Part shown: positions 1 through 8,124 of the stretch, piece by piece
Layout: every line of letters begins with the position of its first letter
Position numbering within the stretch: position 1 is the first letter of the stretch
Origin: Halomonas gemina
GTDB taxonomy: Bacteria; Pseudomonadota; Gammaproteobacteria; Pseudomonadales; Halomonadaceae
Reading direction: 5' to 3'
Length of the DNA stretch: 64,000 nt
Assembly: GCF_023554995.1 (NCBI RefSeq)
Contig: NZ_JAMJPK010000001.1
Location: 620,001-684,000, forward strand
Position numbers and translations under genes: made by a program
The notes under the pieces: generated by a model
Seen by the model: the letters and a program-made list of their open reading frames with translations, nothing else
Database searches by the model: none
Told to the model about the DNA's origin: nothing

Positions 1-1
1 C

Positions 2-97
2 TATGCCGCCTTCCGGGCGGGTGATGCCGAGGGGGTTAGATGCGCTATCGAACACAGCGCGAAAAGCTGGGAAACCAACCTGACGTATCGGGATTGA
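2..97 (+). CDS. C-terminal fragment of a protein cut by the window edge, possibly a GntR/FCD-type regulator
   Basis: An open frame runs in from the left edge and stops at TGA (95-97). It encodes 31 residues containing AAFRAGDAEGVRCAIEHSAK. The pattern of a short helix, a GD turn and an amphipathic helix resembles the last helix pair of FCD-type GntR regulators (AI..GDAE.A...I..H), but this is a weak match by eye. The frame's codon use looks like a real gene end. The start and domain structure lie outside the window, so the identity is only a guess. Confidence 0.4.
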   Translation, partial: YAAFRAGDAEGVRCAIEHSAKSWETNLTYRD

Positions 98-175
98 GTC
101 CGCCGGGTAAACAGGTCAAGTTGATACCGATGCGCTGAACCTGCCTACTGCCGAGCATTCCCTCTGCCGGCAATC

Positions 176-3100
176 CTACTCGTCCAGATGAACCGGTTGG
201 CACTCGCCGAGGAATTCGATGAGGCCCTCCAGTGGCATGGGGCGCGCGAAGTAAAAGCCCTGGAAGAAATCGCAGCCATGGCTCAACAGCAGCTGGTGCT
301 GCGCCTCATGCTCGATACCCTCGGCGACCACCTTCAACCCAAGGTGGTGCGCCATGGAGATGATGCCCTGGATGATCGCCGCATCCTCCGCATTGCGCGT
401 CACTTCACTGACGAAACTGCGGTCGACCTTCACGGTGTCGATAGGCAGGTTCTTGAGGTAGCTGAGGCTGGAAAAGCCGGTGCCGAAGTCGTCGATGGCG
501 ACGCCCACGCCCATGGCTCTGAGAGCATGCAGCGTCTCGATGGCGCGCTCGGTGTCGTTCATCAGCACGCCTTCGGTCAGCTCCAGTGACAACTTGGGGG
601 CCGGTAACCCGGTCACCGCCAGGGTCTGGCGCAGGTTGCCGAGAAAGCTCGAACGGCGGAACTGCAGCGGCGAGAGGTTGACCGCGACGTTGAGGCCCCC
701 CTGGCCTGCCTCGTCGAGCAGGCGCAGATCATGGCAGGCCCTCGAGAGTACCCACTCGCTGATGGGAATGATCTGGCCGGTCTCCTCGGCCAGGGGAATG
801 AACTGGGCGGGGGAAACATAGCCGCGCACCGGGTTGGGCCAGCGCAGCAGCGCTTCCACGCCTGCGACGCGGCCCTGGCGATCGATCAACGGCTGATAAT
901 GCAGCTCGAAGGCCTGCACATCGATCGCCTCCTGGAGCTCATTGCGCAGCGCGACGCGATCACCCAGCCGCTGGGTGATCTCGGGCGTGTACCACTGACA
1001 AGCATTGCGCCCCTGCTGCTTGGCCAGGTACATCGCCATATCGGCCTGCTGGATCAGCTCGAGGGGCTGGGAGAGCGCCGAAGTGCTGACGGCGATGCCG
1101 ATGCTGCACGACAGCGACAGCTCATGTTCGCCGACCCGATAGGGCCGGGCGATGATCGAAAGCAGCCGCTCGGCCACCTGCAGCGCCTGGTCGTCAGTGT
1201 CCAGGTCGGGCAGCAGCACCACGAACTCGTCGCCGCCGAGGCGCGCCAGGGTATCCCCGCTGCGCATCGCCGCGGAGAGGCGCTTCGCGACGCCCAGCAG
1301 CAGCTGATCCCCGACCGCATGGCCGAGGCTGTCATTGATCGGCTTGAACTCATCGAGGTCGACGAAGAGCACCGCCAACAGGTGGCCGTGACGCCGGGCC
1401 AGTTGGAAATCGTGCACCAGCCGATCCTCGAGCAGCGTGCGGTTGGCCAGCCCGGTCAGCGCATCGTGGCTGGCGTGGTGCGCCAGGCGCGCCTCATAAG
1501 CCTTGCGTTCGGAGATATCATGCTGGATGCCCACGTAATGGGTGACCTGCCCCGCGTCGTCGCGCACGGGGGCGATGTAGAGATCGTTCCAGAAGGGGGT
1601 ACCGTCCTTGCGGTAGTTGCACAGGGTGACATGCACTTCGCTCTGACGGGCCAGATGCTGGCGAATCTGCTCCACTGCCGTCCTGTCCGTCTCGGCGCCC
1701 TGCAGGAAACGACAGTTGCGGCCGATGACCTCCTCCCGCGAATACCCCGTCATGCTCAGGAAGGCGTCGTTGGCATAGATGATGGGCAGATCGGGCTGTC
1801 CCGCATCGGCAATCAGCACCCCGTTGATGCTGGCTTGCACTCCGCGCTCGAGAATCCGCAACCGGGTCTCGCGTTCTCGCCGCTGGGTGACGTCCTTGGC
1901 GATGCCAAAGATCCCCGTGATGCGCTGGTCGATCACGATCGGCAGATTGGTGACATCCAGGCGGCGGCGCGTGCCATCCCGATGGGGAATCTGGACGTCA
2001 TAGCGGCAGGGCTCCCCGTCCACCGTGATCGCGAACTTGCGCTGAACGCGCGTCAGGTCATCGGGCTGCAGGAATTGCGAAAAGTGCCTGCCCAGGATCT
2101 GCTCGACAGGAAGACCGGTCAGCGCCGCACAATGCTCATTGGCCGTGAGGAAATGCCCCTGCAGGTCGAGCGAGAACACCGCATCCGGGTTGTAGGCGAA
2201 CAGCGAACGGTAGCGCTGCTCGCTCTCCCACAGCGCGCGTCGATCCTGCTCGCGCTCCACCGCCAGCGCCACCAGGTCCACGGCCTGATGCAGCCGTTCC
2301 TGCTCGCGCTGGCTAGGCCTCGCCGGCTGCCGGTAGTAGGTCGCAAAGGTGCCCAGCAGCCGGCCATCACTGGCGATCACCGGATAGGACCAGCAGGCCC
2401 GCAGGCCCGCCTGCCTGGCCGGGTCCCTGAATCCCGTCCAGCGGGGGTCGTGCGCGAGGTCTTCGCAGACCACCAGCTCACGGTCATGGGCCGAGCTGCC
2501 GCAGGCCCCGATGCCGGCGCCGATGGGAACGCGAGCGATCGCTTCCCGATAGCTCGGCGGCAGGCTGTTACCCGCGGCCAGGTGCAGCCGCTGGCCGTCG
2601 GCGTCAGCCAGCATGATCGAGCATATGCCGCCCTGCAGCTGCCCCTCGAGCATCCGGCAGAGGGCCTCGAGCGTCTGGTCGAGGGGTGCCTCCTCGGCAA
2701 TCATCGTCTGGATCGACTGCTGCTGCTCGAGCTGTTCGCGTGTCGCCATCAGGTTACGAGAGTGCCCCAGGACCAGGCGCACCAGCCCCAGGCTGACGAC
2801 CACGAGATAGGTCAAGGTCAGCCCGCCCAGCCCCACGGCCGAGGGCACGACGGCGGCCTGCAGCCAGCTCGCCTCGGCACCGGGATGCACCGACGGGCTA
2901 AGCATGGGGCCCCCCGGCAAGCCGATGTGGCGTGATGCGTAGGTGGGGGCTTGCGTCACGTCACGGGACACCCTGCCCGGCGCCGTCAGCGAGATGAGCA
3001 CCCACTCATCCCGGGCGAGGTTGACCTGGAAACCGCCCAGCTGAATGCGCAGCCCATGCTCCATCAGCGTAACCATGTCCAGCACGGCCACCAGCTGCTG

Positions 3101-4171
3101 CTCACGACGCGGCACTGCGATCGCCATGATCGCCAGCCCCGGGGCCCCGTCATCGGGCACCATCAGACGCGGTCGCGCAAAGGGCAGGTTCAACCAGTCA
3201 CGCACGCGCTCGGTATCGGTCCAATGGTCCAGCCAGCGCCGCGCCGCGTCGTTGCGCGCCTGGTACCAGAGCCAATCCAGGGAGTGCTCCGGGGGCTTGC
3301 CCAGTAACCCGATGAACGCAAGGCTCGGGGTATCGCGCAGGTGGTTGGCCACATCGCGATGGAGAACCTCCGCTTCAAGCCCGCCAGCGGAGGCATCCAG
3401 CCGCTCGGCCATGCGCTGCATCAGTGCCAGGTGCGAGCCCATCACCTGCTCGGCGTTGAGTCGGACGTTGTCGAGCAGGTACTCGGCCTGCTGGGAGAGC
3501 CGCTGTTGCTGCTGCCAGCCGAGCAGGTACCACGCCAGACTGCTGACCAGCACCCCGACCAGGCCTACCGTGACGGCCGCCCGGCCCAGATCATGCGGGT
3601 GCTGGCCGGCCCCGGCACTCGCCGCCAGCATGGCGCTGCCATACATCAGCGCGAACAGCCCCACCACCAGCGGCGATGACGTCATCGCCCCCACGCCGGA
3701 CGGCGGCGCCGAGAAGACCCACAATGCCCCCAAGTCGGCCAGCCCGACGACCATCTGCAGTAGCCCCGCCCACCACCAGAGGCGACGCCGCGCCGGCCGC
3801 CCCAGCCCCAGGAGCAGGCAGGCGGCCACCACCACCAGCAAGGAGGCAAGCGGTGACGACATTCGCGGCGCCCCGCTCAGCCAGGAGATGCCTGCCTGGC
3901 TACCGCCGGCCAGGGCATGGTGCAGCAGGATGACGAGCGTCAAGATCAGCAGGCCGCCACCGGCCAGCAGGCGCGCCCGGGGCCATTGCTGCACCACCGC
4001 CAGCAGGCCGGCACCGGACAAGACGGCGGCCAGCGCGGCATCCGGCACCAGCAGGGTTCTCAAGGGGTAGTGCCACCACTGCATCAGCCCGGCGAGCCCC
4101 ATCAGCATGAAGGCGACCGAGACCATCAGCAGCCAGCTATCTCGGGCGATCTCACGGGTCTTGAACGGCAT
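176..4171 (-). CDS. Membrane-bound GAF-PAS-PAS-GGDEF-EAL c-di-GMP signalling protein
   Basis: A 1331-residue sensor. The first 220 residues hold about eight hydrophobic segments. A probably extracytoplasmic stretch follows, and another membrane helix lies near 445-468. Then come a GAF domain (about 490-647), two PAS domains (about 652-760 and 774-887), a GGDEF domain (about 895-1065) with intact GGDEF near 974, and an EAL domain (about 1075-1320) with intact EALLRW near 1105. Both catalytic signatures are kept, so it could make or degrade cyclic di-GMP; which activity dominates cannot be read from sequence. It is monocistronic and points leftward. The N-terminal membrane block probably senses a small molecule or membrane state (inference). 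Confidence 0.93.
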   Translation of the reverse strand: MPFKTREIARDSWLLMVSVAFMLMGLAGLMQWWHYPLRTLLVPDAALAAVLSGAGLLAVVQQWPRARLLAGGGLLILTLVILLHHALAGGSQAGISWLSGAPRMSSPLASLLVVVAACLLLGLGRPARRRLWWWAGLLQMVVGLADLGALWVFSAPPSGVGAMTSSPLVVGLFALMYGSAMLAASAGAGQHPHDLGRAAVTVGLVGVLVSSLAWYLLGWQQQQRLSQQAEYLLDNVRLNAEQVMGSHLALMQRMAERLDASAGGLEAEVLHRDVANHLRDTPSLAFIGLLGKPPEHSLDWLWYQARNDAARRWLDHWTDTERVRDWLNLPFARPRLMVPDDGAPGLAIMAIAVPRREQQLVAVLDMVTLMEHGLRIQLGGFQVNLARDEWVLISLTAPGRVSRDVTQAPTYASRHIGLPGGPMLSPSVHPGAEASWLQAAVVPSAVGLGGLTLTYLVVVSLGLVRLVLGHSRNLMATREQLEQQQSIQTMIAEEAPLDQTLEALCRMLEGQLQGGICSIMLADADGQRLHLAAGNSLPPSYREAIARVPIGAGIGACGSSAHDRELVVCEDLAHDPRWTGFRDPARQAGLRACWSYPVIASDGRLLGTFATYYRQPARPSQREQERLHQAVDLVALAVEREQDRRALWESEQRYRSLFAYNPDAVFSLDLQGHFLTANEHCAALTGLPVEQILGRHFSQFLQPDDLTRVQRKFAITVDGEPCRYDVQIPHRDGTRRRLDVTNLPIVIDQRITGIFGIAKDVTQRRERETRLRILERGVQASINGVLIADAGQPDLPIIYANDAFLSMTGYSREEVIGRNCRFLQGAETDRTAVEQIRQHLARQSEVHVTLCNYRKDGTPFWNDLYIAPVRDDAGQVTHYVGIQHDISERKAYEARLAHHASHDALTGLANRTLLEDRLVHDFQLARRHGHLLAVLFVDLDEFKPINDSLGHAVGDQLLLGVAKRLSAAMRSGDTLARLGGDEFVVLLPDLDTDDQALQVAERLLSIIARPYRVGEHELSLSCSIGIAVSTSALSQPLELIQQADMAMYLAKQQGRNACQWYTPEITQRLGDRVALRNELQEAIDVQAFELHYQPLIDRQGRVAGVEALLRWPNPVRGYVSPAQFIPLAEETGQIIPISEWVLSRACHDLRLLDEAGQGGLNVAVNLSPLQFRRSSFLGNLRQTLAVTGLPAPKLSLELTEGVLMNDTERAIETLHALRAMGVGVAIDDFGTGFSSLSYLKNLPIDTVKVDRSFVSEVTRNAEDAAIIQGIISMAHHLGLKVVAEGIEHEAQHQLLLSHGCDFFQGFYFARPMPLEGLIEFLGECQPVHLDE

Positions 4172-4373
4172 GAACGGTGTGCTCCCTGCGCCTTGGCAAC
4201 GTGACGTCCGGATCGCTCCAGGCCCGTCGCCTCCTTGTCGTTGTATGACGGATGTTGCAATGCGTGATGCCAGGACACCAGCCTCTCAACTCATTATCTG
4301 GACCCTGCATTCCACGGTCGAGACGATGACGGCCATCCTGGTCCCTCTCCCTGGGTGACGACTCAGCCGCGGA
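4172..4373. other. Intergenic region upstream of the GAF-PAS-GGDEF-EAL gene
   Basis: About 200 bases between two leftward genes. I see no recognisable gene, operator or clear terminator hairpin. It presumably holds the promoter of the large GGDEF-EAL gene. Confidence 0.4.
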
Positions 4374-5027
4374 TCAACGGCAGAAGGGCCAGACCTCGAG
4401 CAGGCCGTCGCAGCGAAACTCCGCCTCGCAGGCGGCCAACTGATGCTGATAGCGCGAGGCGGTGGCGGCTACCTGGCGGGCAGCACGCTGGACAGCAGGC
4501 TTGCCGCGCCAGGAGCCCCGCCGGTAGCCGCCCTGCCCCTCGTGATAGGCCAGATAGAGATGTTCGGGATTGTCCAGCGAGACGCCGGCCATGCGCCGAG
4601 TTCGGGCGTTATACCAGCCAATGAAGTCGGTGGCATGCTTCATATGGGTGCGCCGCGCAAACAGCCGCCCCGCATCACCCTCGTATTCGCCCCACACCGG
4701 GTCCTGGGCCTGAGCGTAGCCATAGGCCGAGGAGGGCCGCGTCCAGGGAATGAATCCCAGCAGCTTTTGCCGTGGCGGCTTCACATGGCTGCGGAAACTG
4801 GACTCGCGCTCGATGAAGGCCATCTGGGTGGCGATGGGAGTCCCCCATTTCTCCTGTGAGTCATGGGCGTAGTCGTACCAGGCGGGCTGCTCGCGAAAGA
4901 TTTCGCAGATATTCGCCTGGTTCTCGGGCGGCGCCGGGGCCAGCATCGCGCACCCGCTGAGCGACACCGACAGTCCGATTCCTGCCGCGAGACGCAACCA
5001 GGTCGACCGATAGCTTATGGCATTCAT
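4374..5027 (-). CDS. SLT-like lytic transglycosylase family lipoprotein
   Basis: A 217-residue exported lipoprotein. The N-terminus has a charged start, a hydrophobic stretch and the lipobox LSGC with the lipidated cysteine near residue 26. The mature part resembles the soluble lytic transglycosylase fold: a candidate catalytic glutamate in IERESSF is followed by a SAYGYAQ segment of the type that usually follows it in SLT domains. It would act on peptidoglycan from the outer or inner membrane face. The protein is short for a lytic transglycosylase and carries no separate binding domain. Activity is predicted from these motifs only. It is a single gene, with no partner that explains its role. 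Confidence 0.75.
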   Translation of the reverse strand: MNAISYRSTWLRLAAGIGLSVSLSGCAMLAPAPPENQANICEIFREQPAWYDYAHDSQEKWGTPIATQMAFIERESSFRSHVKPPRQKLLGFIPWTRPSSAYGYAQAQDPVWGEYEGDAGRLFARRTHMKHATDFIGWYNARTRRMAGVSLDNPEHLYLAYHEGQGGYRRGSWRGKPAVQRAARQVAATASRYQHQLAACEAEFRCDGLLEVWPFCR

Positions 5028-5204
5028 GATCCTCGAGTGACTCCCACGACAGTTTGCGCTGGCAGGCCATTCCGGCCAGCAGGGTTAGGCATTCTCGACG
5101 CGGCGGGCTCTGCTACCCAGGCGTGCCGGCGTCGTCACCGAGAGCCCTGATAGGGTACCTGAATATGCGAGTCGACAGGCCCCCTTGGTGGCCACGGAGC
5201 GTCG
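5028..5204. other. Intergenic region upstream of the lipoprotein gene
   Basis: I see no gene here. It should carry the promoter for the leftward lipoprotein gene. The following 140 bases hold a diguanylate-cyclase remnant described separately. Confidence 0.4.
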
Positions 5205-5344
5205 ATGCCCTCAGCCACCGTGCAGCGGAGCGGCGCTCCCACTGACGGTGCTGGCACGCCCGCGGCCCTGCTGATGTTCGACCTGGACCACCTCAAGCCC
5301 ATCAACGATACCGGCGGTCACGCCCTGGGCGACGGCAGGGTCGT
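5205..5344 (+). pseudogene. GGDEF-domain remnant
   Basis: The rightward frame from ATG 5205 encodes LLMFDLDHLKPINDTGGHAL followed by GD. This is the conserved N-terminal core of a GGDEF domain (D-x-D-x-x-K-x-I-N-D-x-x-G-H-x-x-G-D). It lacks the GGDEF signature itself, and the frame runs into the 3' end of the opposing CBS-GGDEF-EAL gene, ending at TAG 5373-5375. No upstream sensor domain is visible. It reads as the leftover of a third diguanylate cyclase gene, lost by deletion or recombination at this spot. Confidence 0.7.
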
Positions 5345-7852
5345 TCAGCCTGTCGGGATTTCAGCCGCCAGATAGCGTTCGGCGAAGCCCTCGGCCGTGA
5401 CCGGCCGCCCGGTGAGAAATCCCTGGATCAGGTTGACGTGGTAGCGGGCAAGCGCCTCCCGTTGGGCCTCGGTCTCCACGCCCTCGGCCACCACCTCCAG
5501 ACCGAGCTCCTTCGCGAGGCCCGTCACCGCGGCGACGATGGCCGCGCTGCCAAGGCTCTCGCCCAGACCCTGAATGAAGCTGCGGTCGATCTTGAGGGTG
5601 GTTACCGGCAGATCCTGCAGATAGCTCAGCGAGGAGTAGCCGGTGCCGAAGTCGTCGATGGCGATGCGACAGTCCATCTCGCGCAGCGCCTCCAGGGTAT
5701 GAATCGCCTGCTGCTGCTTGTCGAGCAGGATGCTCTCGGTGAGCTCGAAGCCGACCTGCCCCCTGGGCAGGCCATAGTCGGCATGGAGGGTGCGTACCTG
5801 GGCCACCAGGTCACTCTGCCAGAACTGGCGTGCCGAGAGGTTGACGGCGACCCGCGGCGGCGCGAGGCCCTCGGCCAGCCAGTCGCGCAGCTGGCCGGCC
5901 ACCAGCCGCATCAGCCGCGCCCCCAGCGGCAGGATCAACCCCGACCGCTCGGCCAGGGGAATGAAGTCGACGGGCGAGACCTGGCCGAACGCCGGATGAT
6001 GCCAACGCAGCAGGGCCTCGGCCCCTTGCAAGATGCCACTGTCGCGATCAAACAGCGGCTGATAGTTCACCTCCAACCCCTCGCCGGTTTCGGCGGTATT
6101 GCGCAGCGCCGTCTCGAGCTCCAGCCAATGATGGTCCTGCCGGTGCATCTCGGCGCGAAATAGCCGATAGGTGTTGCGCCCCTCCTGCTTGGCGCGGTAC
6201 ATGGCGGCATCGGCCTGGCGCACCAGAACCTCCACCTCCTCGCCGTCGTCCGGGTAGAGGCTGATCCCGAGGCTGCAGCCGACGCGGAAGACCTGCCCGC
6301 CCACCTCGAAGGGCGCGCTCACCGATTCCACCAGCCGACGCGCCACCCGGGTGACATCGTCGACCTCCTCCACGGCGTTGATCAGCACGATGAACTCATC
6401 GCCCCCCTGACGCGCCAGGGTGTCGTCCTCGCGAAGGTGCCCGCGCAGCCGCTGGGAGACCTTGACCAGCAGTTCATCGCCCACCGCATGGCCCAGGGCA
6501 TCGTTGACCTGCTTGAAGTGGTCCAGGTCAAGGAAGACCACCGCCAGGCGCTGCTGATGGCGGTGGGCATGGCGAATCGCCAGGTCCAGGCGATCCTCCA
6601 GCAGGCGCCGGTTGGGCAAGCGCGTCAGGGGGTCGTAGTAGGCCAGGCGGCGCACCTGCTCTTCGTTCTCGCGGATATGGGTAATGTCGGTGAACAGTGC
6701 CGCGTAATGGGTGACCTCGCCCGGGTCATTGCGGATGGCGGTGATGGTCAGAAGCTCGAGGTAGAGCTGTCCGCTCTTGCGGCGGTTCCAGATCTCGCCG
6801 CGCCAATAGCCGTGATCCTGCAGGGTCCGCCACATGTCGCGATAGAAGTCGTCATCATGGCGCCCCGAGGAGAGCATCGCCGGGGTACGCCCCGCCGCCT
6901 CCTCCAGGCTGTAGCCGGTCATGTGCGTGAAGGCCGGATTGACGAACTCGATGCGCCCCAGGGCATCGGTGATGATGATGCCTTCCAGGGAAGCGTCGAT
7001 GACCCGCTCTGCCAACTGCAGGTGCTCACGCGACTGGGCCAGTGCCTGATCGCGCTGCTCCAGGGCCTCACGAAGGTCCTCCAGATAGTAGTGCTCGGCA
7101 CCGGCCAGCAGATCCTGAAAGCCCAGCAGGCCGACCACCTCGTCCTGGTCGTCGAGCACGCCCAGATGACGGACGCGTCGATCGATCAGCAGATCCCGGG
7201 CATGGATCAGCGGCGCCTCGACGCGGACCGTGAGCAACGGTCGACTGGCCAGTTCGCCGATGGCGGTGGCATCCGGATGGCGGGCCACGAATCGCACCAG
7301 GTCTCGCTCGGTGAGGATGCCGAGCGGCTGGTCGCGGCACACCACCACGGCGGCGTCGCAACCGCTGTGGCGCATGTGCTCCGCGGCTTCATTCAGCGTG
7401 AGTTCTCCCGGCAGCAGCAGGGGCCGACGGCGCATTGCACTGCCCACCTCGCGCAAGCGCAGATAGGGCTCCAGGCCCTGATTCAGCGCCATGTCGGTCT
7501 GGGAGAGGATGCCCCTGGGGGTGCCCGCATCATCCACCACCAGCAGATGGCGGCGGCGCTCGGCACTGAAGCGCAGGGCCGCTTCGCCTACCGGAGTCGC
7601 CTGGTGGATGCTGGCCACCGGGTGACTCATCACCTGGTCGATGGGGCGCCTGACGGCCTCCGGGTCGGCGAAGTCCACGAACAGGCTATCGTGTTCGGTC
7701 CAGATGCCGACCACTTGGCTGCCCCGCATCACCAGCATCGAGCTGCAACGCCGCTCGGCCATGCGCGAGGCGGCCTCGCACAGTGGCGTGTCCGGCGCAC
7801 AGGACAACAGGCCTGTGTGCATGATGCGCGCTACGGGAAGGTCTGTTTTCAT
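5345..7852 (-). CDS. CBS-PAS-GGDEF-EAL c-di-GMP signalling protein
   Basis: An 835-residue soluble protein. Four CBS motifs (two Bateman modules, about 1-240) lead into a short coiled linker, a PAS domain (about 277-387), a GGDEF domain with intact GGDEF near 479, and an EAL domain with intact EALLRW near 611. CBS modules commonly bind adenine nucleotides, so the protein may tie cyclic di-GMP turnover to energy state (family knowledge plus inference). There is no membrane segment. Its 5' region carries two perfect FNR/Anr-type boxes, suggesting oxygen-dependent expression. Both catalytic signatures are present, so either activity is possible. Confidence 0.93.
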   Translation of the reverse strand: MKTDLPVARIMHTGLLSCAPDTPLCEAASRMAERRCSSMLVMRGSQVVGIWTEHDSLFVDFADPEAVRRPIDQVMSHPVASIHQATPVGEAALRFSAERRRHLLVVDDAGTPRGILSQTDMALNQGLEPYLRLREVGSAMRRRPLLLPGELTLNEAAEHMRHSGCDAAVVVCRDQPLGILTERDLVRFVARHPDATAIGELASRPLLTVRVEAPLIHARDLLIDRRVRHLGVLDDQDEVVGLLGFQDLLAGAEHYYLEDLREALEQRDQALAQSREHLQLAERVIDASLEGIIITDALGRIEFVNPAFTHMTGYSLEEAAGRTPAMLSSGRHDDDFYRDMWRTLQDHGYWRGEIWNRRKSGQLYLELLTITAIRNDPGEVTHYAALFTDITHIRENEEQVRRLAYYDPLTRLPNRRLLEDRLDLAIRHAHRHQQRLAVVFLDLDHFKQVNDALGHAVGDELLVKVSQRLRGHLREDDTLARQGGDEFIVLINAVEEVDDVTRVARRLVESVSAPFEVGGQVFRVGCSLGISLYPDDGEEVEVLVRQADAAMYRAKQEGRNTYRLFRAEMHRQDHHWLELETALRNTAETGEGLEVNYQPLFDRDSGILQGAEALLRWHHPAFGQVSPVDFIPLAERSGLILPLGARLMRLVAGQLRDWLAEGLAPPRVAVNLSARQFWQSDLVAQVRTLHADYGLPRGQVGFELTESILLDKQQQAIHTLEALREMDCRIAIDDFGTGYSSLSYLQDLPVTTLKIDRSFIQGLGESLGSAAIVAAVTGLAKELGLEVVAEGVETEAQREALARYHVNLIQGFLTGRPVTAEGFAERYLAAEIPTG

Positions 7853-7875
7853 GACATCTCATTGATGGAAGAGGC

Positions 7876-7889
7876 TTGATCAATATCAA
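7876..7889. promoter_or_regulatory. FNR/Anr-type box, proximal
   Basis: The sequence TTGATCAATATCAA matches the FNR/Anr consensus TTGAT-N4-ATCAA at every fixed position. It lies 23 bases upstream of the start codon of the CBS-GGDEF-EAL gene, close enough to overlap the transcript start or the early leader. That geometry fits repression or a second regulatory site better than classical activation. Confidence 0.7.
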
Positions 7890-7951
7890 GTAAAAACCAG
7901 ACAATCTACGCCGGTTGGCACAGGCAGTGAATGACGCAAACAAGCCATTTA

Positions 7952-7965
7952 TTGATGCGGATCAA
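7952..7965. promoter_or_regulatory. FNR/Anr-type box, distal
   Basis: The sequence TTGATGCGGATCAA is a second perfect TTGAT-N4-ATCAA palindrome, centred about 106 bases upstream of the CBS-GGDEF-EAL start. With a class II spacing, transcription would begin near 7917, although the matching -10 is weak. It could also act on the rightward nuclease gene. Confidence 0.7.
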
Positions 7966-8060
7966 TGAGATGACGATTGTCGGCCCTGAACGGCGTGCTC
8001 CACCCGTATCCACGCGAGAGGTGGCCACCGCCGGCCTGAGCCGAACGGCTGAGAGCCGCG

Positions 8061-8090
8061 TTGTGGGGCCCGGCGGGCTTCCCGTATAGT
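8061..8090 (+). promoter_or_regulatory. Predicted sigma-70 promoter for the RNase J family gene
   Basis: TTGTGG (8061-8066) and TATAGT (8085-8090) are separated by 18 bases. The -10 element overlaps a possible GTG start at 8089, which argues that translation begins downstream at ATG 8125. Confidence 0.5.
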
Positions 8091-8124
8091 GTTGGAACAC
8101 TCTCCCAGGCCCGCGCCCTCCTCG

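Noticed and set aside
731-2935. A 734-codon open frame on the + strand, opposite the large GGDEF-EAL gene
   Set aside because: It is the antisense shadow of a high-GC gene with clear domains. Its product shows no recognisable fold and has unnatural composition.
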